64,000 bases of DNA, taken from assembly GCF_014529945.1 (NCBI RefSeq), contig NZ_JACVFB010000003.1:1302001-1366000 (forward strand), written 5' to 3'. Source of the stretch: Chitinophaga varians (GTDB lineage: Bacteria; Bacteroidota; Bacteroidia; Chitinophagales; Chitinophagaceae). Each line of letters begins with the position of its first letter. Positions within the stretch are counted from its first letter, which is position 1. Of this stretch, positions 44,596-53,299 are shown in pieces. The notes below the pieces were generated by a model. That model searched no databases and had not been told where the DNA came from. It worked only from the letters and a program-made list of their open reading frames with translations. The position numbers were made by a program, and so were the translations under genes.

Positions 44596-45624
44596 ATGCT
44601 GCAAGGCAAAGATTTGATTTTGGCTACCAAGCCATACGCATGCGAGGAAAGAGCCAAGAGCTGGCTGTATTTGGTTACAACTTTATGTTTGTTACTGCTG
44701 GCCCTTGCCAGCACCCTGTTACTGCCGTTGCCCTTCAGAATTGTCGGCAGCGTGCTCTCCGGGCTGTTGATTGTGCGGATGTTTGTCATCTACCACGACC
44801 ATCAGCATCATGCTATTCTGCACAATTCCCGGCTGGCCAATGTTATCATGACGCTGTTCGGCATCTATGTACTGGCGCCCAGCAGCATCTGGAAACGGTC
44901 ACATGATTACCACCATAAACACAATTCAAAGCTTTTCAGCGCCAGCATAGGCTCCTACCCGATTGTTACCCGGCAGCGTTTTGAGCAGATGTCCCGCGGA
45001 GAACGCAGAAGTTATCTGTTTACCCGCCACCCGGCCACCATTGCGGCGGGGTACCTGTTTATGTTCCTGATCGGTATGTGCTGGCAGTCCTTCACCAGCA
45101 GTCCACGTAAGCACGCAGACTCTCTGCTGGCCATGGTCATACATATCGCCGGCAGCATAGCGGTCTTTTATTTTCTCGGATGGCAAAGCTGGCTGTTCTT
45201 CATACTCATCCCTTTCAGCATCGCCTGCAGTATTGGCGCTTACCTCTTTTATGCCCAGCATAATTTTCCGGGCGTAGTATTCAATGAAAACGACAGCTGG
45301 TGTTATGATAAAGCAGCGCTGCTGAGTTCCAGTTATATGCAGATGCATCCGCTGATGGCATGGTTTACCGGCAATATCGGTTATCATCATATTCATCACC
45401 TGAACGCCCGTATTCCTTTCTACCGGTTGCCGCAGGTGATGGAGGCTTTCCCCGAGCTGCAGCAGGTCACCGTTACATCGCTTCGTTTCCGCGATATACG
45501 GGGCTGCTTCCGGTTAAAAGTGTGGGACCCGGAAAGGAACCGTATGATTGGCCTGCAGGAAATCTGTAGCATCAGGACGGAGGCGCAGCAGGCATTCCGT
45601 GCTGCTGCAGCAATTCACGGATAA
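44596..45624 (+). CDS. Membrane fatty acid desaturase
   Basis: A 342-residue membrane protein with four helices and three histidine clusters of the di-iron type: YHDHQHHAILH, SHDYHHKHNS and the C-terminal GYHHIHHLN. This is the membrane FA_desaturase family, which inserts double bonds into acyl lipids with O2 and a reductant. Regiochemistry cannot be read. The ATG at 44596 is chosen; the frame from 44512 only extends into the preceding gene. It follows the LpxL-type gene by 35 bp, suggesting joint membrane-lipid tuning, for example to temperature. Its last 53 bp overlap the convergent DJ-1/PfpI gene. Confidence 0.9.
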   Translation: MLQGKDLILATKPYACEERAKSWLYLVTTLCLLLLALASTLLLPLPFRIVGSVLSGLLIVRMFVIYHDHQHHAILHNSRLANVIMTLFGIYVLAPSSIWKRSHDYHHKHNSKLFSASIGSYPIVTRQRFEQMSRGERRSYLFTRHPATIAAGYLFMFLIGMCWQSFTSSPRKHADSLLAMVIHIAGSIAVFYFLGWQSWLFFILIPFSIACSIGAYLFYAQHNFPGVVFNENDSWCYDKAALLSSSYMQMHPLMAWFTGNIGYHHIHHLNARIPFYRLPQVMEAFPELQQVTVTSLRFRDIRGCFRLKVWDPERNRMIGLQEICSIRTEAQQAFRAAAAIHG

Positions 45625-46276
45625 TACCTCTTCTGATTTCCAGCATATGTTTCGTTAGTTCCCGGGTAGCCTGCAATACCGGCGTACCCGCTGTATGCGG
45701 AGAGCCTGCCCGGAAAGGCGGCGCCGGATTATATTCCAGTTGCAGCTGTACAATGCGGGCCAGCTCTTCGCCGCCAATCATGGCAGTAAGCGAAAGCGCG
45801 AAATCGATACCGGCCGTTACGCCGCCGCCGGTAATGCGGTTGCGGTCTCTCACCACCCGCTCTTCCACTACCTCCACGCCGAGCATACGCAGCAGTTCCA
45901 GCGAACGCCAGTGCGTAGTAGCTTTATAACCCTGTAACAAGCCGGCAGCAGCCAATACCAACGCACCTGTACAAACGCTGGTAATGTATTTTGCGCCCAA
46001 CGCCTGCTGCCGTAGGAAATCCAGTACCGTCCGGTTGGTGAGCAACGGATTAATACCTTTCCCGCCGGGAACAAACAGGATATCCAACTGCGGGCTGTCG
46101 GCCAACGCAACGGAAGCCTGCACGGTCAGCCCACCTTCCACTTTTATCGGAGCGGTAGATTCTCCTAACAGCACCACTTCAAAACAGGGTGCTTTCACAA
46201 ATACATCATAAGGGCCAACGAAGTCCAGTACGGTCATGTCCGGAAACAGGAGCATGCCTATTTTGAGTTTCTGCAT
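45572..46276 (-). CDS. DJ-1/PfpI family protein (isonitrile hydratase-like)
   Basis: A 234-residue class I glutamine amidotransferase-like protein. The nucleophile elbow SVCTGALVLAAAGLL contains the reactive Cys; LDFVGPYDVF provides the acidic partner region, and ILFVPGGKG and HWRSLELL follow. This layout fits the isonitrile hydratase/transcriptional AraC-type N-domain subgroup rather than proteases. A reaction cannot be assigned. Its 3' end overlaps the end of the desaturase gene by 53 bp in convergent orientation. It precedes the aldo/keto reductase gene on the minus strand only by position; transcription runs the other way round, reductase first. Confidence 0.83.
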   Translation of the reverse strand: MQKLKIGMLLFPDMTVLDFVGPYDVFVKAPCFEVVLLGESTAPIKVEGGLTVQASVALADSPQLDILFVPGGKGINPLLTNRTVLDFLRQQALGAKYITSVCTGALVLAAAGLLQGYKATTHWRSLELLRMLGVEVVEERVVRDRNRITGGGVTAGIDFALSLTAMIGGEELARIVQLQLEYNPAPPFRAGSPHTAGTPVLQATRELTKHMLEIRRGIIRELLQQHGMPAAPPS

Positions 46277-46329
46277 ACGAGGGACTTTTGATTACCTACA
46301 ATATAATAAATGATCCTGCTACACAGGCA

Positions 46330-47226
46330 TCAGCGGTGCTGCTCGTATCTGTTGACCGGCAGGACCTGCTGCAATTGCGTTATTTCCTCCGCCGTCAGCG
46401 GTGTAGCGCCCGCGGCAGCCAGCGCGTCCTGCACCTGCGGCGAGGTACGCATTCCCACAACGGCCGTGGTAACAGCCGGTTGCTGCAATACATACCGCAG
46501 CGCCGTGGCAGCCGGGCCTCTTTCGGTGGTGGATATACGCTGTACGGCCGCTGCCGCGCTGGCCACGTCGGCAGCATCATAGTTCAGGTACGGCTCCGGC
46601 GCTTTGTTAACCAGCAACCCTTTCGCTACAGCGCCCCTCACCAGCACCCCGATACGATGTTGTTCCAGCAACGGGAAACAGCTTTCTTCCGGACGGCGGT
46701 CCAGCAGGCTGTATTGCATCATCACACTTACGATGTTGGAACGTTCCACGAAAGTCCTGATCACATTGGGGCGTATGGAGGAAATACCGTAATAACGGAT
46801 CTTACCTTGCTGCACCAGCGTTTCAAACGCCGAAATAGTCTCATCAGTAGGGTCTTCCAGCGTACCGCCGTGCAGCTGGTACAGGTCGATGTAATCGGTA
46901 TTGAGGCGGCGCAGGCTTTCTTCCACGCAGCTCAGGATATAGTCCCTGCGGGGATTCCAGTCCCAACCGCTACCGTCGGGCCGCCATTGGTTCCCGGCTT
47001 TGCTGGCGATAATAACGTGCTGCCTTTTTCCCTGCAGAGCTTTTCCAAGGGTGATCTCATTCTGCCCGTGATCATACAGGTCGGCGGTATCGAAGAAATT
47101 AATACCACCGTCTATGGCCTGTTGTATCAGACGGGCGTTGTCGGTATCATCGCTGCCCAGCGACATGCAGCCGTAGCTGATTTCGCTGACATGCAGGTCT
47201 GACTTGCCTAACTGATGATATTGCAT
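46330..47226 (-). CDS. Aldo/keto reductase
   Basis: A 298-residue (beta/alpha)8 NADPH-dependent oxidoreductase. The catalytic tetrad is visible: Asp and Tyr in FFDTADLYDHGQNE, Lys in HVIIASKAG, and His in IDLYQLHGG. The cofactor end GMRTSPQVQDALAAAGATPL is typical. The start MQYHQLGKSDLHVSEISYG at 47226 is chosen; the longer frame to 47376 enters the hairpin array. The protein reduces aldehydes or ketones; the substrate is unknown. It is followed 53 bp later by the DJ-1/PfpI gene and may be cotranscribed with it, which would fit a carbonyl-stress pair. Confidence 0.88.
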   Translation of the reverse strand: MQYHQLGKSDLHVSEISYGCMSLGSDDTDNARLIQQAIDGGINFFDTADLYDHGQNEITLGKALQGKRQHVIIASKAGNQWRPDGSGWDWNPRRDYILSCVEESLRRLNTDYIDLYQLHGGTLEDPTDETISAFETLVQQGKIRYYGISSIRPNVIRTFVERSNIVSVMMQYSLLDRRPEESCFPLLEQHRIGVLVRGAVAKGLLVNKAPEPYLNYDAADVASAAAAVQRISTTERGPAATALRYVLQQPAVTTAVVGMRTSPQVQDALAAAGATPLTAEEITQLQQVLPVNRYEQHR

Positions 47227-48377
47227 AAAAGCGGGTTTTAACGGGTTTTCGGCTGTTGCCTCGGCAGCAACAGACCAGACGAAGGTAAAAAAGCGGGGCA
47301 GTTTAAACAAACGCCCCATGCTTAACCCATGACTCATCAGTTGTATAATACAAGGCCGCCTGGAAAGGCGGCCCATGCTGATATTGATCTTACCATTCTC
47401 AATCCGTCCTTAATCTGAAAATCTTTAGGAGGACCGTCTGGACAAACGGTCCGTGATTAAATTCCACCGTTTCGCTTATGAATAGAGCATGTTGATGTAT
47501 GATGAAGGTTGCAGCGCAACCTGAATTGTCTGGCAGGGGACTGTCTGGAAAGACGGTCCCTGAAGCTGAATCAATCGTACTGCGAACAAGCTGTTTATAG
47601 CAGTTGCCCACATGTTCATATGGCACTTTTAGTTTTCTTTGGCTACGCCATGCGAGGCGGAAAACCGGACCATCTGGAAAGATGGTCCTTTCCTATCCTT
47701 CTTTTACATGGCATTCCAACATTTATGTGATGGTCTGCTGCCGGCAGCAAGATGTTTTCTGAGGGGGACCACCTGGAAAGGCGGTCCCTTCAGCCTTCAT
47801 CTTATATACCTGCATTTGGACTCAGAAATGCTTTTGAGGAGGACTGTCTGGAAAAACAGTCCTTTTCATCCACCTATTCCCATAAAATTGCTGTTGAATC
47901 AGTAGCAATGGTTGGTCAAAACATTGATGGCTAGTTAAGCCAGCACTGAGCAAAAAAGCAGTGATGGTATTTCCCGAGGAAAGTACACGTCTGGCGCCGG
48001 GTGTTAAATAAAAAAGCGTGCATAAGAAAGTTGGTTTTGAAGGGCATCTGCCATAGCTGGTATCAAACAATCGATAGTTGTTCTCAAACAAACAATGGGG
48101 ATGGCAGCTGCCGGGGGTCTACATTGGGTGATTTTCCGTTTAACCTTTCCTGTTACCAGAAATCCACCGTGGTGAATGCTGGTGTCAGTACTAATTGTTA
48201 CTATGCAAAGATAAAACGCCAACCGAACAAAGAGACAGTCATCAAGGTCTTCTGACGAATGAACAAGAGTGAACACACCTCTATCCGCTGTACAAATTGA
48301 ACAAATAGCGGCTTTCACATACCGAAAACATTTGTTGGCACGTTTTTCTGTATATATACAATATAAATCCCCATTCT
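47227..48377. other. 1.15-kb gene-free region holding the hairpin array
   Basis: No real gene is seen. Short frames between 47399 and 48318 owe their recurring peptide motifs (DxLERxS, TxWKxxPF) to the DNA repeat. The left part carries the aldo/keto reductase promoter. A further hairpin, GGGGC with GCCCC, lies at 47295-47317. The array occupies 47341-47862. The stretch 47870-48377 shows no clear structure. Confidence 0.6.
47341..47862 (+). repeat. Array of six two-hairpin modules with co-varying stems
   Basis: Six hairpins share the plan GGACC-stem, CT, loop GGAA (one is GGAC), AG, stem-GGTCC. They lie at 47354-47373, 47431-47452, 47537-47560, 47667-47688, 47765-47788 and 47841-47862. Stem bases change in pairs: left arm ACCGT/ACTGT/ACCAT/GCCGC against matching right arms. 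Each is preceded within 0-15 bp by a smaller hairpin of unrelated sequence, for example TTGTAT-A-ATACAA at 47341-47353, GGTTGC-AGC-GCAACC at 47508-47522 and TGCTGCCGGCAGCA at 47736-47749. Paired substitution argues for selection on an RNA or single-stranded DNA fold. Strand of action is unknown; the plus strand gives GGAA-type loops. Confidence 0.8.
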
Positions 48378-49328
48378 ATGCAACAACAGATCACAGGCGC
48401 TTTTCTCGGTACCGCCATCGGCGATGCGCTCGGTGTTCCGGTTGAATTTAAGACCAGGAGCTACCTCCGGGAAAACCCCATCCGGGAATTTATTGGCTAC
48501 GGATGCTGGAATCAGCCTCCGGGCACCTTTTCAGACGATACATCCCTTACCCTTTGTACAGCGGAAAGTCTCACACAAGGATATAACCTCACCCATATGG
48601 CCCATACCTTCCTGAAGTGGTATGCTGATGGATATTGGGGCGCACATGATAAGGTGTTTGATATCGGGCATACTACCCAACACGCTTTGCGACGGATAGG
48701 CAGCGGCACTTCTCCTTTGTTCTCCGGTGGTATTGAAGAATTTGAAAATGGTAACGGCTCGCTGATGCGTATGATGCCGGTAGCCATTTACCTGGCCCGG
48801 GAAGAGAATATCAAACAACGTTATCACATTGTTAAAGAAGTATCCGGTATTACCCATATGCATTTTCGCTCTGTGATGGCTTGTTTCATTTATGTGGAGT
48901 TTGTGCGGAACCTTTTAACGGTAAAAGACATACAGGAATCTTATCAGATCATGCAGGCAGCGGTGAATGATTTTATCCTTGAACAGCAGTTCAACCCTGC
49001 CGAAATCCGGATTTTCAACCGGATACTACAGGATAATATTACCAACCTGACTGAAAACGATATCCTGAGCTCCGGTTATGTGATACATACCCTGGAAAGC
49101 GCCCTCTGGTGCCTGCTGAATACGGGCAATTTCCGGGATGCCGTGCTCGCGGCGGTCAATCTGGGAGGTGATACCGACACTACCGGCGCCGTAACAGGAG
49201 CTGCCGCCGGCCTGCATTACGGACTGGACAACCTTCCTGAGGAGTGGGTACAGGGAGTGGCCAAATCTGCTAAAATCATTGAATTGTCACAACAATTCAC
49301 GGATGCGCTGAGTACGCCCTCTGCCTGA
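48378..49328 (+). CDS. ADP-ribosylglycohydrolase family protein
   Basis: A 316-residue DraG/ARH-like hydrolase that removes ADP-ribose from proteins, nucleic acids or small molecules. Mg2+ and active-site blocks are present: GAFLGTAIGDALGVPVEF at the N-terminus, PPGTFSDDTSLTL (metal Asp pair), FENGNGSLMRMMPVA and the C-terminal NLGGDTDTTGAVTGAAAGLH (second metal site). Length is normal. No ADP-ribosyltransferase or macrodomain gene is adjacent, so it is not obviously part of a toxin-antitoxin or defence set. The nearest upstream feature is the hairpin array, 0.5 kb away. The target is unknown. Confidence 0.93.
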   Translation: MQQQITGAFLGTAIGDALGVPVEFKTRSYLRENPIREFIGYGCWNQPPGTFSDDTSLTLCTAESLTQGYNLTHMAHTFLKWYADGYWGAHDKVFDIGHTTQHALRRIGSGTSPLFSGGIEEFENGNGSLMRMMPVAIYLAREENIKQRYHIVKEVSGITHMHFRSVMACFIYVEFVRNLLTVKDIQESYQIMQAAVNDFILEQQFNPAEIRIFNRILQDNITNLTENDILSSGYVIHTLESALWCLLNTGNFRDAVLAAVNLGGDTDTTGAVTGAAAGLHYGLDNLPEEWVQGVAKSAKIIELSQQFTDALSTPSA

Positions 49329-49385
49329 GAATAGCCCTTAAACTATTTGATCTGAAATCAGTCTAAACATTATAATCCGAAGAAG

Positions 49386-50216
49386 ATGAAAAACAGATTT
49401 TATATGCTGTTTGTGTTGATTGGGCTGTTATGCACAACTACAGCAACCGGCGCCTTTGCTCAACGTCACAATGGTGGCGGAGGCCACTTTGGAGGCGGAG
49501 GTGGACATTATGGCGGAGGCGCACGTATGTCTGCTCCGAACTTCGGTTCCCGTAGCAATTTCAGCGCTCCCAGAACAATAGCTCCCGTAAACAGAGGATT
49601 CTACCACGGCTATCGCGGACCTGTGTATCATGGAGGCGTTTATTACAGCCATGGATGGTATGGACCAGGCTACCGCCGTTATTACCGGTACCGTCCTTAC
49701 TACTTCCCTCCTATTGGATTCTATGTTTCTACCCTGCCATATGGCTACTTTGCCCTCGGCCCTCAGTTCGGCCCTGTTTATTATTCCGGCGGGACTTACT
49801 ATGAATCTGATAAAGACGATAACGGCTACCGCGTAGTAGACCCGCCAATGGGCGCAGCGGTCCCGGACCTGCCGGATGGCGCTTCTGAAATACAGTTCAA
49901 CGGTAGCACCTATTACGAACTGAATGGCACCTATTATCAGGAAACCATGACCGACAATGGCCGTCGATTTAAAGTAGTCGGTAAAAACGGTAAGATCGGC
50001 GATACAGTGGTTACCCCACAGCAAAACGATAACACTAACAATGGTACGGAAACCATTCCCGGTGATATACTGAAATCACTTCCTGAAGGCAGCCGTTCCG
50101 TACAGATCAACGGACAACAATACTTCCTGTCACCCGACGGTATGTATTACCAACAGGTAAATACCAACAACGGCACAGGATATCAGGTAGTAGGAAAAAT
50201 GGAAGCAGACCAATAA
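49386..50216 (+). CDS. DUF6515 family secreted protein
   Basis: 276 residues: signal peptide (to about residue 25, ATGAFAQ), a Gly/His-rich stretch (GGGGHFGGGGGHYGGGAR), a Tyr/Pro-rich middle (YRRYYRYRPYYFPPIGFYV), and repeated SH3-like beta units. The pattern YYxxxGTYYxxx...GYRVVDPP is followed by VPDLPDGASEIQFNGSTYYE and repeated twice more up to YQVVGKMEA. DUF6515 proteins are secreted or envelope proteins of unknown function. It follows the ADP-ribosylglycohydrolase by 57 bp but shares no obvious theme. A strong terminator closes the gene. Confidence 0.75.
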   Translation: MKNRFYMLFVLIGLLCTTTATGAFAQRHNGGGGHFGGGGGHYGGGARMSAPNFGSRSNFSAPRTIAPVNRGFYHGYRGPVYHGGVYYSHGWYGPGYRRYYRYRPYYFPPIGFYVSTLPYGYFALGPQFGPVYYSGGTYYESDKDDNGYRVVDPPMGAAVPDLPDGASEIQFNGSTYYELNGTYYQETMTDNGRRFKVVGKNGKIGDTVVTPQQNDNTNNGTETIPGDILKSLPEGSRSVQINGQQYFLSPDGMYYQQVNTNNGTGYQVVGKMEADQ

Positions 50217-50240
50217 TGTGAAGGAACGAACAACATAACA

Positions 50241-50274
50241 AAAGGGCGTACTATCATCCGGTACGCCCTTTTTT
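50241..50274 (+). terminator. Rho-independent terminator
   Basis: AAAGGGCGTAC (50241-50251) pairs with GTACGCCCTTT (50261-50271), 9-nt loop, then T. It ends the DUF6515 transcript. Confidence 0.85.
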
Positions 50275-50277
50275 GTA

Positions 50278-50297
50278 CCCAGGACTGAAGTCCTGGG
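50278..50297. repeat. Short palindromic repeat CCCAGGACT-GA-AGTCCTGGG
   Basis: Perfect 9-bp stem with a 2-nt centre, followed by a second GTCCTGGGCTACC unit. Palindromes of the CCAGGACT...AGTCCTGG type are found dispersed in many bacterial genomes. Only this copy is in the window. Confidence 0.6.
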
Positions 50298-50311
50298 CTA
50301 CCTGTCCTGGG

Positions 50312-51985
50312 CTACCAGCTGCTGCTGGCGCCACCACCTCCCGAAGACCCGCCGCCCCAGCTGGAAGAAGAGGACGACGATGAAGAGGACGAAGAGGACG
50401 AAGAAGATGATTCCCGGATACGGGGTATCTCAAAACGGTAATCGTGTTTATAGGAACAAATCGCGCAGGCATACGTGGTGATGCCCCAACCCGCCTCTCT
50501 GGTAGTCGCTCTCTTTTTGGTAACAGACTGTTTGGATTCCAGCGAAATATAGGAACAGTGCGGACATTCAGACATCGCTGTGTTTACATTGGTATAATCC
50601 AGTACCAGCCGGTAATCGCAGGTATCACATTTCCAGACGTCGTAATCCACCGCCATCAGGTCTTCCTCTATCACCTGTTCTTTTTTAAGATAGACATCTT
50701 CGTCTTTTTCAGCCAACTTATGTAAGGCATGGGAACAATTCGGGCAATCGTACGGATCGTTGCGCAGCTGCTCCATCCGGCGTTTGAGCCCTGCCAGATA
50801 AAACCAGAGCGGCAGCGGGAAGACATATTTAGCGGCTTTTAATCTGTTTGCTGTACGGGCGTAGCTCAACCACTGTTCATGCCGGTCTTTGTCGCGCAGC
50901 GCATTCTTTGCCCTGACTGTTATGATCAGTACCGCGATGAACATAAACAGCGTCCACAGTATGTAATAGAGCACAAAGGCCGTAAAGAAATTGACCGACC
51001 ACCCTCTTTTGTACACCAGGAAACCGAGGGTAACGAAGGCCGTCACGTGAATAAAGAACAGGCCGGCCAGGCCGGGACGCAGAAAGTCGTTGGGCATGTC
51101 TTTTATTCTCACCGGCATAGGGTCGTTGCCTTTTTTCTGCTTTGGCTTTTTCCCGAAAAACACACTCATCATAGCTGCCGAAATAACCAGCCAGAGGAAT
51201 CCCGCGAAATAGGTACTTCCGCTGAAATCTCCTGTTACCGGATAATCGGTCGTCTGTGAAGGCGACGCTTCGAAAGGCCGGGCGTTGGCGACATATTCCT
51301 GCGCAGAAAGGGTTGAAGGCTCCGCTCCTGCTGCTTCATTGGGGTCATTGGAAATATCGGCGGGCACTGGTCGGGGAGCGGATACCAGTCCCTGTGGCTC
51401 CGGAGCTTCCCGGGTATCTCCCTGGTCCGGCAGCAGGGAATGGTCTTCCACCGGCTGCTGCATGTCTTTATCATAAGCGTAATTGCCGCTATGTAACTGG
51501 GCAGAGATGGATTTCAGTCCTTCTTCAAATGCCTGGTCGTAGTCTCCTTTTTTGATATACGGGATCATGTAATCCTGCTGAATGCGGAAACAGATCACGT
51601 CGGGCATATCTGCCTCCAGCCCTTTACCGGTTTCAAATACCAGTCGGTGGGCATCTTCCACCAGCAGTACCAGGAGACCGTTATTGGTAGAGGCATTTCC
51701 GATTTTCCAGTAATTGAACAGTTTATGGGCAAAATCGCGGGGTTCATTTTCTCCGATGGTCTTCAGCAGTACCATGGCCACCTGGGCTTTACCGCCCTGG
51801 TCAAGGGTGCTCAGTTTTCCATTCAGGCTGCCGACGGCTCCGGAGGTGAGGAGATGGTCGGGGTTACTGATATAACCGCCGCCATTTTTTTTGGGGTCAG
51901 GCACGTCCTCTACCGAGTATTTCGTTTTCTGGCCGGCGCAGGACATTAACAGGGATACCAACAACAGGTACAAAACATTTCGCAT
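50312..51985 (-). CDS. TPM-domain lipoprotein with zinc-ribbon-like repeats and poly-Ser tail
   Basis: A 557-residue protein. Lipoprotein signal MRNVLYLLLVSLLMSC; TPM domain at about residues 35-170 (YISNPDHLLTSGAVGSLNGK, NNGLLVLLVEDAHRLVFETG, DYDQAFEEGLKSI); an acidic linker; membrane helices at about 265-285 and 320-375. Several CxxC pairs follow (CPNCSH, CDTCDY, CPHCSY, CAICSY) that look like zinc ribbons. The end is about 17 Ser in a row and a Gly/Ser/Trp tail. Its Ser codons are mixed (TCT, TCC, TCG, TCA, AGC), so the run is kept by selection rather than slippage. Related TPM proteins take part in membrane-protein assembly; the role here is unknown. The zinc pairs would be cytoplasmic or periplasmic depending on topology. 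Confidence 0.85.
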   Translation of the reverse strand: MRNVLYLLLVSLLMSCAGQKTKYSVEDVPDPKKNGGGYISNPDHLLTSGAVGSLNGKLSTLDQGGKAQVAMVLLKTIGENEPRDFAHKLFNYWKIGNASTNNGLLVLLVEDAHRLVFETGKGLEADMPDVICFRIQQDYMIPYIKKGDYDQAFEEGLKSISAQLHSGNYAYDKDMQQPVEDHSLLPDQGDTREAPEPQGLVSAPRPVPADISNDPNEAAGAEPSTLSAQEYVANARPFEASPSQTTDYPVTGDFSGSTYFAGFLWLVISAAMMSVFFGKKPKQKKGNDPMPVRIKDMPNDFLRPGLAGLFFIHVTAFVTLGFLVYKRGWSVNFFTAFVLYYILWTLFMFIAVLIITVRAKNALRDKDRHEQWLSYARTANRLKAAKYVFPLPLWFYLAGLKRRMEQLRNDPYDCPNCSHALHKLAEKDEDVYLKKEQVIEEDLMAVDYDVWKCDTCDYRLVLDYTNVNTAMSECPHCSYISLESKQSVTKKRATTREAGWGITTYACAICSYKHDYRFEIPRIRESSSSSSSSSSSSSSSSSWGGGSSGGGGASSSW

Positions 51986-52195
51986 AACAACGGGTGATTC
52001 AGGCAATCGTCAATTAAAAAATAAGCCGGACCGGAGTCCGGGCGGATTTAAAAATACTATATTTTAGTATCTGTACGTTTAAGATATTCCGGCCATCACC
52101 GCAGTATTTTCAACGGCAATGGCAAATATTACATAATTTAGTGATGGCTCAGGCAGTCATCACTGTCACTATTACTATCACTCAATACCGCGCAC

Positions 52196-53290
52196 ATGAA
52201 AAGGCTTTTTGTATTGGTTGCCCTGATTTTCCCGCTGGCTTTAAGCGCACAGACCAAGCTGTCGGAAACTATTGCAGCAGATTTCTCTGCCCGGGTGGCT
52301 CATCATTATACGTTGAAGAACGACTCTATTACCGGCTATATCGCAGAGCAACTGAACCGCAGCGGTTCCGGCGGACTGGATATCGACTCCACCATGTTCA
52401 ACCTGAAAAACGATCTTCCGGCGCTGGACGCAGCATTGAAATATCTGTACCAGTACAGTGATTGTAACCGGCAGCGGTTTATCACCAACCTGCGCAATAT
52501 GGACCTGCAAACCAACAGCGTTTTCCCGTTGGCCACCTATACCGCCAATAAATATAAGAACGATACCAAAGCGCTGCTGGAAGATAAAAGCGATTTCCTG
52601 AAGACCTATACCGGTCCGGTGACCGGCAAACAGGCGCCGGCAGCCATTGCCCAGGCAACAGCCACCACTACCGCCGGCAGTACCACCTCCGCCGCTTCCG
52701 GTGAAACAGCCGCCGCCGGTACGGCCACCACCACGGAAAGCGCTGCCCCCGCAGCCGCAGCTACCACTCTGGCGGATACACGTAACTGGGAAGTAAAACC
52801 GCTGTTCCAGGTACGTACTCCTGAGCAACTGGTGGAAATGTATGGCAAAGACAACGTTACCCAACGCGAAGCCACCGACCTGGCAGGTACCAAAGAAGGA
52901 GAAGCCTATGTGATCTATCCTGACACCGACGATGAACTGGAAGTACAGTTTGATGGCGAAAACGGCAATATCCTCACCTTCTCTCATTTCCCGTCCAAAT
53001 GGAAATCTCCCTATGGCATCAAAGCCGGCGATCCGCTGGAGAAGCTGATCAAAGTGAATGGCCGTCCTTTCCGTATCAATGCTTTCGAATGGACCAACGG
53101 CGGTCTGGTGAGCGACTGGCAGGGCGGCGCCCTCGAAGGCAAAGGCGTTGTCATCCAGCTGAAAGCCAACAATACAGGTGATCCCAAACAATATGACCAG
53201 GTAACCGGCGATAAAATCCTTCGTTCAGACCTGCCCGTGTTAAAGAAACTGGATGTGATTATTCAGTCTGTGGCTTTCAAAAGCAACTAA
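52196..53290 (+). CDS. Secreted hypothetical protein with Ala/Thr linker
   Basis: 364 residues with a clean signal peptide (MKRLFVLVALIFPLALSAQ). The N-terminal ~120 residues are helical; a low-complexity Ala/Thr/Ser linker (about residues 145-195) follows. The C-terminal domain has beta strands and motifs such as QVRTPEQLVEMYGKDNVTQR, DDELEVQFDGENGNILTFSH and INAFEWTNGGLVSDWQGG. I recognise no named family; the C-domain has the look of a small periplasmic binding or lipid-handling module. A long AT-rich inverted repeat follows the gene. It is divergent from the TPM gene. Confidence 0.65.
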   Translation: MKRLFVLVALIFPLALSAQTKLSETIAADFSARVAHHYTLKNDSITGYIAEQLNRSGSGGLDIDSTMFNLKNDLPALDAALKYLYQYSDCNRQRFITNLRNMDLQTNSVFPLATYTANKYKNDTKALLEDKSDFLKTYTGPVTGKQAPAAIAQATATTTAGSTTSAASGETAAAGTATTTESAAPAAAATTLADTRNWEVKPLFQVRTPEQLVEMYGKDNVTQREATDLAGTKEGEAYVIYPDTDDELEVQFDGENGNILTFSHFPSKWKSPYGIKAGDPLEKLIKVNGRPFRINAFEWTNGGLVSDWQGGALEGKGVVIQLKANNTGDPKQYDQVTGDKILRSDLPVLKKLDVIIQSVAFKSN

Positions 53291-53299
53291 GCCATTAAG

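Noticed and set aside
47341..47862. CRISPR array reading of the hairpin array
   Set aside because: Repeats are short palindromes with changing stems, spacing varies from 75 to 130 bp, and there are no cas genes.
47341..47862. Integron attC cassette array
   Set aside because: No coding sequences between the hairpins, no integrase, and the repeats are too short for attC sites.
47399..48318. Short proteins in the 1-kb gap (for example frames at 47509-47730 and 47639-47905)
   Set aside because: Their recurring peptide motifs come from the DNA hairpins, they are broken by stops, and they carry no recognisable domain.
48378..49328. ADP-ribosylation toxin-antitoxin or defence system
   Set aside because: No transferase partner or defence gene is adjacent; the hydrolase alone is common.
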